A DNA stretch of 64,000 nucleotides, taken from positions 1 to 64,000 of the forward strand of contig JAQUCE010000006.1 in NCBI GenBank assembly GCA_028686345.1, given 5' to 3'. A program made the position numbers and the translations under genes. This DNA is from Kiritimatiellia bacterium. Lineage in GTDB: Bacteria > Verrucomicrobiota > Kiritimatiellia > RFP12 > UBA1067. Of this stretch, positions 42,273-51,914 are shown in pieces (within the stretch, counting starts at the first letter, position 1; each line of letters starts with the position of its first letter). The notes beneath the pieces are model-generated. The model was not told the DNA's origin. It ran no database searches and was given only the letters and a program-made list of their open reading frames with translations.

Positions 42273-45200
42273 ATGAAACAAATTACGCTAATATGCCTGA
42301 TCCTGGTTAGCGCCTTGAGCGCCAAAGCTCAGAGCAAAACCGCACTGTGGAATCACAAGCTATGGCTGGGAGGTGGCGGGCTCTGGGAGTCGCGCTGCAG
42401 CATCACAGTGCAAAACACTGGCGCTAAGCGCCATGAGGGAGCCGTGATTGCCGTGCGTATCGGCTCCGCCCCCGGCGAGTTGCCGCTGGCCGGCGCTGAG
42501 CTAGCCTCGCTGCGCGTTGTGAACTCCGATAACGTCCAACTGCTCTTCAACCTGTGGCAGCCCGATCTTGCTGCGCCCTTGAAAAACACGGCGATCCCCG
42601 AGGGTGCGGTTCTCGCCCTGCCGCTGGTTTGCGAGGCTCAGGGAACGGCGCGTTTTACTGTTTACTTTAACAATCAGAGCGCCTGGCCATTGGCCGAGTA
42701 TCTTGCGGAGCGCCCCCCTCTGCCGCTGAACGGCGACTTTGAGGTTGGCGAGAGCTCGCCTGCCGGCTGGGAGCAGAGCAACATGGCGCCGCAGCATGAA
42801 TTGTCGCTCTCCATGGAGTCGCCTGCCAGCGGCAAGCGCTGTATCCAACAGGTGGCCCGCCCGGGTCTGGAGCCCTCCTGGTCGGGTTATTACCGCAGCG
42901 GTTTGGGCGTGACCTCCGGGGCAACCGGGAGCATCAAAGTCAAGGTGCGCACAAAAGATCTGGTCGGCCATGCCGGCTGGTACCTGCACATTGGCAACAC
43001 AGAGAGGAGCCAGATGTTCAACCAGCAGGCCTCCACAGGAGAAGCTGAGAAAGAGTGGCAGGAGTTAACCATTCCTTTCACGGTGCCGGAGGGAGCCACC
43101 ACTCTGAAAACAGGCTCGCTGCTGCGAGGCTCCGGCACGGCGTGGTTTGATGACCTTAGAATCGAATGCAACCCGCCGATTGTTATTCAGCCAAAGGTGG
43201 AGCTCTCCTGCTCCGCAGTCGAGCATCTGAGCCTTAAACGCGAAGGAGTTCAGGAGGAGTGGATTGCGCCGCCAGCCGGTGTGCGCCATTGGAGCTTCCG
43301 CTTTCCTGTAAACATCGTGCCAGCTGCGCCCTCCCTTGCAGGAGCTGCCACACTGCTGGCCGCGCTGGATACCGATGCTGTCACCCGCGGCATACAAGCG
43401 CCGATTTTCACACTGACCTTTAACGGCGCAACGGTCGACACCTGCCGGGTGGATAAAAACCTGATCTTCCAGGTGGCGGCTAAACCCGAGACCCTTCAGA
43501 CATTTTACCTCTATGTTGCCGATTCAGGGCAGGGAGGCAAGAGCGCCGAGATTGCGAGCTCCGTTTTAGGGAGCAATATTCCCTCTGACCAGCTGGCGCT
43601 CAGGGGGGTCGGCCCCACTGATTTCAAAGCCTGGGAGAAGTTGCTGCACAGCCCGCTCAATATGCTCAAAAACCCGGAGTTTGAGAGTGGCGCCAACCTG
43701 CCGGATGAGTGGACAGCCTCGACCGCAAACCATCCAGATGTTCGGCAACACCGTCGGGAGGGGGCGCTCTTTGGCAAATACTGCGTTGAAACAGAGATTG
43801 CCAAGAGCGCGGAGGGCGGGTGGCATGGCTGGCGGCAAAACGTCGCTGTTCAGCCGGGCGCCACCTACCTCTTCGGCGGCTGGATGGAGACCGAAAACTT
43901 TGGCGCCACCGGCCAACTGCATGCGCATCTCTTGCCAGGCAAAGGCAACCAGATGAACACACTTTTTCTCTCTGCTGGTCAGCCCGTCTCAGGCACCACA
44001 GCGTGGACACCGATGCTCAGCCTTATCACCATTCCGCACGGCTACGAGATCTTCTCCCTGCACCTGACATCCAACAGCACCGGAACGATGCGGCACGACG
44101 GCTTCCTGATCGCCCAATGCCTGCCCGCACTGGTTGGTGCGCCCCAGACAAAACCACAGCAGGAGGATCTGATACTGTGGCAGGCGAATCCGGTTGTTAA
44201 GGTCTTTAAAGAGACGCTGCCGCCTGCTAAGCCAGGTGCAATCGAGATCCATCTGGCCCGCAACGAGAGTGAACCGCTGCAGCTGGCGCTCCGCTCTGGC
44301 AAGGACGATGGAGATATGCAGGTAGTGATCACCCCGCCGATTAGCCAAACAGGCGCTGCTTTAAACAACATCACCGTTGGCCGGGTTGACTATGTGCCGA
44401 TTGATGCCAAATCATGCTACAGCAATTTGCGCACCCCTGAGTGGGAGTTCAAGTTTCCCTCTCAGAGCAGCGGCTCTGATGGCTGGCCAGGGTGGTGGCC
44501 TGATCCGATTGTGCCGACAAATAGTTTTGCGCTCAGGGCCAATCAGAGTCAGCCGCTCTGGATCACCTTTGACACCGACAATAAAACCCCGGCGGGCAAG
44601 TATCACGGCCAGATCCAAATCCTTTCAAAAGGGAAGCCTGTTCTAACGCAGCCTTACGCTGTCACAGTTTGGAACTTTGGAATACCGCGCCACCCTGAGT
44701 TCCCCGCCATCTATGATATCCGCTTCAAAAGCCTTGATTTCAGCTTATGGAAAAACCCGCAGGAGGCGTACGAAAAGCTCCTGCGCTTCATGTCGCAAAA
44801 AAAACTTTCGCCGGATACGGTGCAGGCATCTATTCCATTGAAGCGTGGACAAGAGGGAGGTTTGAGCTGCGACTTTACAGAGTATGACAAAGCCTGTAGG
44901 CTTTACTTTGATGAACTGCAGTTCAGGGTCTCTTACATGCCCCAAAATTTTTACCTGTTTGGGTGGGGCCATCCTCCAAAAAAATTCCTCGGCGAAGAGC
45001 CGTATGAAGGTGCATATCCTTACAGCGATGTTGACCGCTCCCAACTGCGTCCAGAGTACAAGCGCGTTTATCAGGAGGCGCTGAAGCTCTATTGGGAGCA
45101 TTTAAAAGCCATGGGCCGGGCCGATAAATTTGTGCTCTACATCTCGGATGAGCCGCACTTTGATGAGAAGCCGATTGTAACGCAGATGCAGGCCCTCTGC

Positions 45201-45887
45201 GCGATGATCCACGAGGTGGATCCAGCCATCCGTATCTACAGCAGCACCTGGCGCCACTGCGAGGGATGGGATGATGCCATTGATGTCTGGGGCGTGGGAC
45301 ACTACGGCTGCTTCGCGGTGGAAGAGATGCAGCGCCAGCGAAAGTTGAACAACGAAATTTGGTTCACCACCGACGGTCAGATGTGCACCGATACCCCGCT
45401 GCTGGCAGTTGAACGCATGCTGCCGCACTATGCTTTCAAATATAACGCCGACGCCTATGAGTTCTGGGGTGTGAGCTGGTACACCTACAATCCATGGGAG
45501 TTTGGCTGGCATAGCTACATCAACCAATCCAGCACCCCTGGCGAACACTACTTTGTGCGCTATCCGAACGGCGACGGATATCTGATTTATCCTCCCATGG
45601 CGGAGCTCGGGGAGAGCCGCGAGCCAGTGACCTCGATTCGGATCGAAGCCGCGCGTGACGGCGTGGAGGACTTTTGCTATCTGAAGCTGCTGCAGGAGCT
45701 CGCGGATAGACATAATGATCAGGTAGCCAGGAAGGTGCTGGAGGAATTTCTGAGCTTTTCAAAGATCCCCAATGCGGGCGGGCGATATTCCAGCGCCAAC
45801 CTGAGCGATCCGGAGCGCATGATACAGCTGCGGGTTGAGATGGGGGCAGCGATTGAGAGGCTGCTGGCCGCGCCTTTCACGAACTGA
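42273..45887 (+). CDS. secreted GH123-like (DUF4091) glycoside hydrolase with carbohydrate-binding-like domains
   Basis: A 1204-residue exported protein, probably acting on an N-acetylhexosaminide or a related sugar. Signal peptide KQITLICLILVSALSAKA. Two CBM-like jelly rolls are suggested by NGDFEVGESSPAGWEQ (about 155) and NPEFESGANLPDEW (about 470). From residue about 700 comes the beta-sandwich and TIM barrel of the DUF4091/GH123 type: VPTNSFALRANQSQPLWITF, then the catalytic Asp959-Glu960 pair in YISDEPHFDE, and the C-terminal RIEAARDGVEDFCYLKLLQE. GH123 uses neighbouring Asp and Glu in substrate-assisted catalysis. I chose the ATG at 42273 because it begins the signal peptide; the upstream frame is not protein-like. 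No ribosome site is evident. Confidence 0.82.
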   Translation: MKQITLICLILVSALSAKAQSKTALWNHKLWLGGGGLWESRCSITVQNTGAKRHEGAVIAVRIGSAPGELPLAGAELASLRVVNSDNVQLLFNLWQPDLAAPLKNTAIPEGAVLALPLVCEAQGTARFTVYFNNQSAWPLAEYLAERPPLPLNGDFEVGESSPAGWEQSNMAPQHELSLSMESPASGKRCIQQVARPGLEPSWSGYYRSGLGVTSGATGSIKVKVRTKDLVGHAGWYLHIGNTERSQMFNQQASTGEAEKEWQELTIPFTVPEGATTLKTGSLLRGSGTAWFDDLRIECNPPIVIQPKVELSCSAVEHLSLKREGVQEEWIAPPAGVRHWSFRFPVNIVPAAPSLAGAATLLAALDTDAVTRGIQAPIFTLTFNGATVDTCRVDKNLIFQVAAKPETLQTFYLYVADSGQGGKSAEIASSVLGSNIPSDQLALRGVGPTDFKAWEKLLHSPLNMLKNPEFESGANLPDEWTASTANHPDVRQHRREGALFGKYCVETEIAKSAEGGWHGWRQNVAVQPGATYLFGGWMETENFGATGQLHAHLLPGKGNQMNTLFLSAGQPVSGTTAWTPMLSLITIPHGYEIFSLHLTSNSTGTMRHDGFLIAQCLPALVGAPQTKPQQEDLILWQANPVVKVFKETLPPAKPGAIEIHLARNESEPLQLALRSGKDDGDMQVVITPPISQTGAALNNITVGRVDYVPIDAKSCYSNLRTPEWEFKFPSQSSGSDGWPGWWPDPIVPTNSFALRANQSQPLWITFDTDNKTPAGKYHGQIQILSKGKPVLTQPYAVTVWNFGIPRHPEFPAIYDIRFKSLDFSLWKNPQEAYEKLLRFMSQKKLSPDTVQASIPLKRGQEGGLSCDFTEYDKACRLYFDELQFRVSYMPQNFYLFGWGHPPKKFLGEEPYEGAYPYSDVDRSQLRPEYKRVYQEALKLYWEHLKAMGRADKFVLYISDEPHFDEKPIVTQMQALCAMIHEVDPAIRIYSSTWRHCEGWDDAIDVWGVGHYGCFAVEEMQRQRKLNNEIWFTTDGQMCTDTPLLAVERMLPHYAFKYNADAYEFWGVSWYTYNPWEFGWHSYINQSSTPGEHYFVRYPNGDGYLIYPPMAELGESREPVTSIRIEAARDGVEDFCYLKLLQELADRHNDQVARKVLEEFLSFSKIPNAGGRYSSANLSDPERMIQLRVEMGAAIERLLAAPFTN

Positions 45888-46500
45888 ATTACAATCCTAA
45901 TCAAACAACGGCTACCTGTGGCTGGTCGAAAAAGATTAGGATTGGGATTAAGATTAGCCACCGGCAACATGTTTTAAGGACCAACATGTTTGTCTTGCCC
46001 TTTGGTAAGGGCCTAAACCAGCGGAGCCGGAACCAAACTGAGCCTATGTGATATGCGAAATTATTTCTCTCTCATTGAACAATTGTGTGATATGCCCCGC
46101 TGGTTTAGTCAACAACGCTATGCGTTGCATAGAAAAGATGGAAGTTCTTTCTTTTGCGCCTTTTGTGCGGTAGCAACGTAGCTCCGATTTCCAATCGGAC
46201 ATGTCCGGATGGAAACCAAGGCGCGGGTCAAGGAAGTCGTCTGCTATGCGGGCGACTGCGGACAGCCCGCGAATGACTGGCACGCAGTATAGTCAGCCGC
46301 ATAGCGACTGACCTCCTTCCGCGCCAGCTCCATTTGACAAGACGCGGAAAAGGAAGTTGTCCGCTATGCGGGAGGCATTCGCATAATAGCGGATTATGAC
46401 CGAAGAACAGGGGCGCAGCCATAATTATAATTGCTGGTATAGCCGTGAGAAGGTACGACAAAGTTGGCGACAAATTCCGCCGGGACAAAGTCAATCGCTT
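45888..46500. repeat. 700-base gap: hexamer repeats, module H, a 96-bp palindrome-ended element and module A pairs
   Basis: TAATCC/GATTAGG hexamers (45890-45955), module H (45960-46012), a 96-base element (46013-46108), shared flank to about 46162, a TCCGATT double hairpin (46175-46215) and A modules (46225-46262, 46280-46310, 46352-46375). No gene seen. Confidence 0.7.
46013..46108. mobile_element. 96-bp miniature element with inverted ends
   Basis: It starts CTAAACCAGCGGAGC and ends GCCCCGCTGGTTTAG, 15-base inverted ends with one mismatch, and has no coding capacity. A copy lies at 56169-56264. The two copies and about 50 bases to the right differ at almost no position, so the duplication is recent. 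Confidence 0.65.
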
Positions 46501-46505
46501 TAGCC

Positions 46506-46534
46506 TTGATATTTGACGGTGGAAAAAGTAAACT
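46506..46534 (+). promoter_or_regulatory. predicted sigma-70 promoter of the M42 peptidase operon
   Basis: TTGATA at 46506-46511, 17 bases, TAAACT at 46529-46534. An alternative TTGACG at 46513 with TTACTT is shifted by seven bases. Confidence 0.45.
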
Positions 46535-46587
46535 TTTACTTTTATTTTAGAAGCATCAACCGTGATTTTTAAAAGGATTTATGTTAT

Positions 46588-47667
46588 ATGGAAACAAACG
46601 CGCTCAAATTATTAAAAGGCCTGGCGGCACTGCCAACACCGACTGGTTTTGAAGAAGATGGAATGATCCTGCTGGGCAACTACCTCAAAGAGGCGGGGAT
46701 CAAGGATGTGGCCTTGGATGTGCATGGCAACCTGCGCGCCTCTCTCAACCGCGAGGCCCCGTTGCGGGTCATGATTGAAGGGCACTGCGATGAAATCGGC
46801 TTTATGGTGCAGTACATTGATGATGATGGCTTTCTTTATATGTGCCCGCTGGGCGGGGTGACCACCCCCACGCTGGCTTCAGAGCGCATTGTGATCAGAG
46901 GCAAGCAGGGCCCGGTCTACGGGGTCTTTGGCGTGCGCCCGCCCCATTTGATGACTGCGGAGCAGCGCAAAAAACTGGCACCGCAGGAGATACAGGAGAT
47001 CAAGGTGGACATCGGTGCCACCAGCAAAGAGGATGCGCTCAAGCTGGTTGACCTGGGAAGCCCTGCCGTGATTGACGCTGGGTGGAACGAACTGGCGAAC
47101 AACCGTGTCGCCTGCCGCGGATTTGATAACCGGATTGGCGCGTTTATTGTGACTGAGACCATGCGGCGGCTTGCAGATAAAAAGCTCAATGTGGCCTTGC
47201 ACATGGTTGCCAGCGTGCAGGAGGAGGTGGGGCTTGTGGGTGGCCAAACCACGGCGTACGACATCAACCCTCACATCGGACTCTGTGTTGACGTTACATT
47301 CGCCTCTGACGCGCAGCCAGATGACAAGAAAATCGTGGGCGACATCAGGCTCGGTGCCGGTCCATCCATCGCGGTTGGCCCGACCTATCACAAAAAACTG
47401 AACGCGCATGTGATCAGCAGTGCTCAGAGCGCGGGCATCAGCCTGCAGACACAGGTGCGCAGCCGTGGCAACGGCACTTGCGCCTGGGCCATGCGCCTCT
47501 CCCGCTCTGGCGCTGCTGTGGTGCAGTTAAGCATCCCGCTGCGGTATATGCACAGCCCGGTGGAGGTTATCTCGCTGGACGACGCATCACTGGTAATCGA
47601 TACCCTGTGCGCGGCAATTGAAAACATGCCCGCTGAAATGGATCTGATCCCTGACGGGCTGGACTAG
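46588..47667 (+). CDS. M42 family metallo-aminopeptidase
   Basis: A cytoplasmic, usually tetrahedral dodecameric aminopeptidase that finishes peptide breakdown. The two-metal site is complete: His66 (EGHCDEIGF), bridging Asp180 (RGFDNRIG), catalytic Glu212 and Glu213 (SVQEEVGLVGG), Asp235 (CVDVTFASD) and a final His in LRYMHSPVEV. The usual HMDE is HCDE. Length 359 is normal for FrvX/TET-type members; residue specificity cannot be read. AAAAGG lies upstream. First gene of an operon with the glycosyltransferase five bases downstream. Confidence 0.93.
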   Translation: METNALKLLKGLAALPTPTGFEEDGMILLGNYLKEAGIKDVALDVHGNLRASLNREAPLRVMIEGHCDEIGFMVQYIDDDGFLYMCPLGGVTTPTLASERIVIRGKQGPVYGVFGVRPPHLMTAEQRKKLAPQEIQEIKVDIGATSKEDALKLVDLGSPAVIDAGWNELANNRVACRGFDNRIGAFIVTETMRRLADKKLNVALHMVASVQEEVGLVGGQTTAYDINPHIGLCVDVTFASDAQPDDKKIVGDIRLGAGPSIAVGPTYHKKLNAHVISSAQSAGISLQTQVRSRGNGTCAWAMRLSRSGAAVVQLSIPLRYMHSPVEVISLDDASLVIDTLCAAIENMPAEMDLIPDGLD

Positions 47668-47671
47668 ACAT

Positions 47672-48862
47672 ATGCAGTTTGCGGTCACCTACCTGATGGA
47701 TCAACTGGCTCCCAGTGAGACCTTTATACAGCGGGAACTGGATCAACTAGTCAAGCGCAATTGGCCGATCAAGGTTTGTCTGCTCAAAGGTGGCCCGCGC
47801 CAGTTGTTGTTTGCCCCTTTCAGCTGCCCGCGTGGTTTCAGGCTGAGGTTCATCAAGGTGGCTGTTGCCCGTGTGCTGGAGGAGCTGCTGCGTGCGCCAA
47901 GCGTGGCGTTGCGTATTCTCAAACGGCTGCCGCAAGCCGCGGCCTTGGTCAGAGAGGTGGTTGATACAGATACAAGGCTGCTGCACTCACAGTTTGCCAG
48001 CATAACCGCGGATCTGGCGGGGATTGCGGCCAGGAGCGTCGGGATCAACTGGAGCTGCTCAGTGCATGCCCATGACATTTACTGCACCGCCCCTGAGGTC
48101 ACTCGCAGGAGACTTCAGACAGCCGCGGGGATTGCCGCCTGCACAGAGCAGGTGGCGGCGGCAACCGCTGCTGCCGGCGTTCCACAGGAGCGTATTCACC
48201 TTGTCCGCCATGGCCTGCCGCTGATTGACTATCCTCTCAGCGCGGCGCTGGCCGGGGAGTTTGTGTTCATTGCCTGTCGCCTGACCAGGAAAAAAGGGCT
48301 GGATACCCTGATCAAAGCCTGCGCAGTGCTCAAAGGACGCGGTTTGAAGATCCCTTGCGTGATCGCCGGCACAGGGTCTGAGCTCACGAAACTCAAGCAG
48401 CTCTGTGCTAAGTTGAATTTAAACGACCAGGTGTTGTTCAAAGGCTGGCTAACGCAGGCGGAGATCCGCCGCCAGATCCAGAGCGCGCTCCTGGTTGCGC
48501 TGCCCTCGCGGCAGACACCGAATGGTGACCGCGACGGAATGGCCAATGTTCTGGTTGAAGCCCTGGCGCTCGGCACACCGATCATCACCACAACCGCCAG
48601 TGCGGCTTCAGAGGTGATTGTTAATGAAAAAAATGGTATCCTGGTTGAGCCGGATGACCAGACAGCGCTGGCGGATGCGATTGAAAAAATTGTTGGCTCA
48701 AAGAGCTTGAGGGCCCAGTTGGCCCGCGAGGGGCGTAAAACCGCGGAGTCGCTCTTTGACGGCACTTCCAACATCCTTCAGCTCGAAAACTTTTTTAAGA
48801 GGGCGGTCGTGATCGCCACCGAAACTCAAACTCTTACCCAGGGAGATTACACACCCACATGA
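47672..48862 (+). CDS. GT4-family glycosyltransferase
   Basis: Transfers a sugar from a nucleotide-sugar donor, probably in surface polysaccharide synthesis. The GT-B fold is recognisable by its second half: FIACRLTRKKGLDTLIKACA, CVIAGTGSELTKLKQL, VLFKGWLTQAEIRRQI and the donor-binding DGMANVLVEALALGTPIITT. The N-terminal half (YLMDQLAPSETFIQRELDQL) resembles WcaL-type colanic acid glycosyltransferases. Length 396. It follows the peptidase by four bases, and its stop overlaps the next ATG (ATGA). Confidence 0.9.
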   Translation: MQFAVTYLMDQLAPSETFIQRELDQLVKRNWPIKVCLLKGGPRQLLFAPFSCPRGFRLRFIKVAVARVLEELLRAPSVALRILKRLPQAAALVREVVDTDTRLLHSQFASITADLAGIAARSVGINWSCSVHAHDIYCTAPEVTRRRLQTAAGIAACTEQVAAATAAAGVPQERIHLVRHGLPLIDYPLSAALAGEFVFIACRLTRKKGLDTLIKACAVLKGRGLKIPCVIAGTGSELTKLKQLCAKLNLNDQVLFKGWLTQAEIRRQIQSALLVALPSRQTPNGDRDGMANVLVEALALGTPIITTTASAASEVIVNEKNGILVEPDDQTALADAIEKIVGSKSLRAQLAREGRKTAESLFDGTSNILQLENFFKRAVVIATETQTLTQGDYTPT

Positions 48863-49365
48863 AAAAAAACATCCTGTTCAGCATCCTCGTGGCCGCACTG
48901 ACTTTTTCCAGCGGTTGTTTTGATCCGTTCTACCACAACCCTTACTTTAAGGTAGATGAATCTGGGCTCAACTGGCTGGAGATCTACCACAAGCAGATCT
49001 CGGGTAAAAAACTGGTGCGCGTGCGGATTGACGGCAATGGCGTTATTAAAGTCAAAGAGGGCACCAGCCCGCTGGTGGGCGATGGATTCGCGCACGACAA
49101 TTCGCATGAAAACTGGGAGGATATCCGCGATTACCGGCTGACTGTCAGCCGCGAGGAGACTAACCGCATTTTTCAGGAGTTGGTCAACAACGGCCTTTTT
49201 CTGGAGCAGAAAAAATCGGATGACTCGCCCGAGGGAACTGCTATCATGGCTTTTGGCAACATCCAGAACCACACAGTTTACGCCACGGTCTATGACTCTG
49301 ACTTGTATGAGCATTTGAATGCGCTGGTGTTGACATTCTATCATCCCCAACCCAAGCGTAGATAA
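48859..49365 (+). CDS. small predicted lipoprotein of unknown function
   Basis: A 168-residue protein with a lipoprotein signal: KKNILFSILVAALTFSSGC, with the lipid-attachment cysteine at residue 20. The mature part is polar with mixed strands and helices (KLVRVRIDGNGVIKVKEGTS, SREETNRIFQELVNNGLFLE) and no catalytic motif. I do not recognise the family. The start overlaps the glycosyltransferase stop, so the two are coupled. The next gene begins 28 bases on. Confidence 0.75.
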   Translation: MKKNILFSILVAALTFSSGCFDPFYHNPYFKVDESGLNWLEIYHKQISGKKLVRVRIDGNGVIKVKEGTSPLVGDGFAHDNSHENWEDIRDYRLTVSREETNRIFQELVNNGLFLEQKKSDDSPEGTAIMAFGNIQNHTVYATVYDSDLYEHLNALVLTFYHPQPKRR

Positions 49366-49393
49366 GCGGGAGCACCATATTATCACTCCAACT

Positions 49394-51049
49394 ATGAAGG
49401 CAAAAAATAAAATGAGGATTCCTACTGCTACGCTGTTATTTCTGCTCATTGGAGTCCGCATCTGCCATGGAGAGCAACTGTTTGTCGGCATCCTCGAGAC
49501 CGAAAGCTACCACTCGCTTGAGCTAAGTGTTGCGGCGTTTGCCAGTGTAACCAGGGCCCCTGAGCTTAACGCTCAGTTAAAGGCAAAAACATCCCGGTTT
49601 ACTGCACTCCCAGTGATCGCCGGGTTTGCAAAAGACAAGCGCCTGCGCGTTATTCAGAGCGTTGATCCATCAGAGCTGCTTAGCGACCTCAACCCGGCCA
49701 GCACCGCTATTATACCGATGCTGGATGACGGCAGGGAGGTCGAGCACCTGCTAAACGAAAACTATTCGCTCTGCACTCTCTGGCGTCCCAACATCAACGT
49801 GTACAGCAAGCCGGCATCAACCAATATCTTCCCGTCGGTTGCCATTGCCAAGCAGGGCCAATGGCTGCTTGCCTCCCGCTCTCCAGAGGCACTGCTATGG
49901 GTCATGGAGAATCCAAAGTTGCTGAACGCCCCCCCTCTCCCGCAGAAAGGCGCTCTCAAATATCTGGTTAACCCGCAAAGGGCCGCCGCGATCCTCAATG
50001 CAAGAGGCGACCTGACCTTGCTGCAGTTTTTCAAACCAACTGAGGTCTTGCTGGAGTTGGAGATGTGCAGCTTAGCGCTTGCATTGGAGGCCCAGAGCCT
50101 GACAATCAGTGCTGAGGCCACTCCGCTGCAAGGCACTCCGTTGGCAGCCTTAGCGGAAGCCCTGCGTAAGCCAGAGAGCGCGCTCCTGAACTCAGCACCT
50201 GCCGATGCTTTTCTTAGCGCTGTTTCCAAGTGCGAAGAACCTGAGATCTGGAACCGATTCGCGTTGAACCTCCAGCAGCAGATTGCGCCCGCTCTGGCTC
50301 AACTGAACACAAAGAAAATATTCACCGGCGAGCGAGCGCAATATCTCGCCCCTTCCAAAGATAAAAAAGGGTTGATCTTTGTTCAGCTGGAGCCATTGCA
50401 CAACGCCGCACCCCTCCTGGATGCAATCAAAACGCTCGATACAACCACACCCTCTGATGCCGCCATCTACTTGGAGAAAATCGCAACGCCGGCTGCCGCG
50501 CAGAGCAACAGCCTGCGCTACAAACTGCACCTCAAGCCAAGGGATGAACAAACTGCGCCCTCCGCGATCCACACCATTGTCTCACTGTTTATCAAGCATG
50601 CCTATCTGGAGTTGGCGATCAGAGACAACCTGTTGATTACCGTGGTGGGCCCTCAAAACAGTCTTGCAGAGGTTGTCAGCAGCATCCCTGGTTCCCCGCG
50701 GAAGATCTCTCTGCTGGCTGAATTGGATATCCGAAATGACTCCTTTAATCAGAACCCGCTCTCCGGCATAAAACTGGAGCTCACCAAGCTCCTGCGTTTC
50801 ACCGCCTCCCTTATACCCAACATCACGCAGCAACAGTTGGCCACCCTGCCGGAGGGCGGCTACGGGTTGACTTTCGGGCTCGACAAAGTAAGCGGGGCAA
50901 CTGTCAAAGGTTCCCTGCAAATATCGGCCGATGAGTTTTCCGCGCTTAGAAACATAAGCACTAGCGGGCGTGAGCTGATGCAGCGGCTGCTCATGTCGAT
51001 GTTGACCCAACGCATTGAACGCATAGAACTGCCGCCCGAACAGGAGTAA
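49394..51049 (+). CDS. large exported protein of unknown function
   Basis: A 551-residue protein with an N-terminal signal (IPTATLLFLLIGVRICHG) and no recognised enzymatic motif. Its composition is leucine- and alanine-rich with repeating strand-helix patterns (LEMCSLALALEAQSLTISAE, GLTFGLDKVSGATVKGSLQI). It somewhat resembles periplasmic DUF3352-type proteins, but I cannot confirm this. Either of two ATGs could be the start (MKAKNK or MRIPTA, six codons on). It lies between the lipoprotein and queH in the same operon, so it may work with the lipoprotein at the envelope. Confidence 0.7.
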   Translation: MKAKNKMRIPTATLLFLLIGVRICHGEQLFVGILETESYHSLELSVAAFASVTRAPELNAQLKAKTSRFTALPVIAGFAKDKRLRVIQSVDPSELLSDLNPASTAIIPMLDDGREVEHLLNENYSLCTLWRPNINVYSKPASTNIFPSVAIAKQGQWLLASRSPEALLWVMENPKLLNAPPLPQKGALKYLVNPQRAAAILNARGDLTLLQFFKPTEVLLELEMCSLALALEAQSLTISAEATPLQGTPLAALAEALRKPESALLNSAPADAFLSAVSKCEEPEIWNRFALNLQQQIAPALAQLNTKKIFTGERAQYLAPSKDKKGLIFVQLEPLHNAAPLLDAIKTLDTTTPSDAAIYLEKIATPAAAQSNSLRYKLHLKPRDEQTAPSAIHTIVSLFIKHAYLELAIRDNLLITVVGPQNSLAEVVSSIPGSPRKISLLAELDIRNDSFNQNPLSGIKLELTKLLRFTASLIPNITQQQLATLPEGGYGLTFGLDKVSGATVKGSLQISADEFSALRNISTSGRELMQRLLMSMLTQRIERIELPPEQE

Positions 51050-51055
51050 CCCGTT

Positions 51056-51592
51056 ATGACAGTACTGCTTCACACCTGCTGCGCACCATGCGCCACCCAC
51101 TGCATTGAAGTCCTGTGCGCGCTGGGACATACGCCCACGCTCTTTTTTTCCAATGCCAATATTGCGCCTGAAAGTGAGTTCTATCGCAGAGCGCAAGAGG
51201 TGACCAAACTGGCCAACATTGCCAATCTTCCGTTGATTATTGATAACCCGGACCACAGCGAATGGCTCGCCCGCGTGGCAGCCGGCCTGGAGTCCGAGCC
51301 AGAGCAAGGTGCCCGCTGCGCCCGCTGCTTCCAGTACGCGCTGCAACGCAGCCATCGGCAGATGCGGGCCAGCGGGCTGGATGCCTTCACGACCACACTG
51401 ACCGTCAGCCCTCATAAACTATCGGATCTGATCGCCCGCATTGGGAGGGAGATTTCAGAGAGCGAGTATCTGAATCTCAACTTCAAAAAACAAGGTGGAT
51501 TCATGCGGTCACTGGAACTCAGCGAGGAGCACGACCTTTACCGGCAGCACTACTGCGGCTGTGAGTTCTCCATGCGCCCCTTGGCTGATTAG
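51056..51592 (+). CDS. queH: epoxyqueuosine reductase QueH
   Basis: Makes the last step of queuosine tRNA modification, using an iron-sulphur cluster instead of the cobalamin of QueG. The cysteine pattern is diagnostic: LLHTCCAPC at the N terminus, RCARCF in the middle and YCGCEFS near the end, with FTTTLTVSPHKLSDLIARIG. Length 178 is normal. ATG 51056 is six bases after the previous stop. Its own stop (51590-51592) is the first triplet of a perfect 18-base palindrome, so a repeat sits exactly at the gene's end. Confidence 0.93.
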   Translation: MTVLLHTCCAPCATHCIEVLCALGHTPTLFFSNANIAPESEFYRRAQEVTKLANIANLPLIIDNPDHSEWLARVAAGLESEPEQGARCARCFQYALQRSHRQMRASGLDAFTTTLTVSPHKLSDLIARIGREISESEYLNLNFKKQGGFMRSLELSEEHDLYRQHYCGCEFSMRPLAD

Positions 51593-51607
51593 TCGCTTAA
51601 GCGACTA
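51590..51607. repeat. perfect 18-base palindrome at the queH stop codon
   Basis: TAGTCGCTTAAGCGACTA at 51590-51607, followed by GAAAAAACAATTAATTG. The same unit ends scpB (27246) and lies just after the Gfo/Idh/MocA gene (25318). Confidence 0.75.
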
Positions 51608-51880
51608 GAAAAAACAATTAATTGTTCTTTCCAAAAAGTTGTCTATCGCAGCCTGTAGCGCACCCGCGCCTGTCGTGCGACATGCAGGTTTCATTACAGT
51701 GGAAGCGTGTAGGGTTGGCTCTCTGAGCCAAACAAAGATCATGAAATCCTTTGCCGCGCCTTTGGCAAACAATCGCCCGGCATCCGCTAATTGCTTCAGA
51801 GAAGCAACCCTACACCCCGGGGCGCGCTTTTCACATGCCTGTTGCAAAACGTTGTCTGTCGGGCCTTATTGCGGCTTGAT
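51608..51880. repeat. inverted module B in the queH-GH95 gap
   Basis: From about 51660 to 51850: GTTGGCTC hairpin (loop TCT, 51714-51732) and TTGCTTC hairpin (loop AGA, 51800-51817), each next to GTGTAG or its complement, ending TTCACATGCCTGTTGC. It is the same unit as 40603-40815 without the loop insertion. Confidence 0.7.
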
Positions 51881-51914
51881 TCGCACACTTTAACCCTCTG
51901 CGCCCAGCGCGAGT

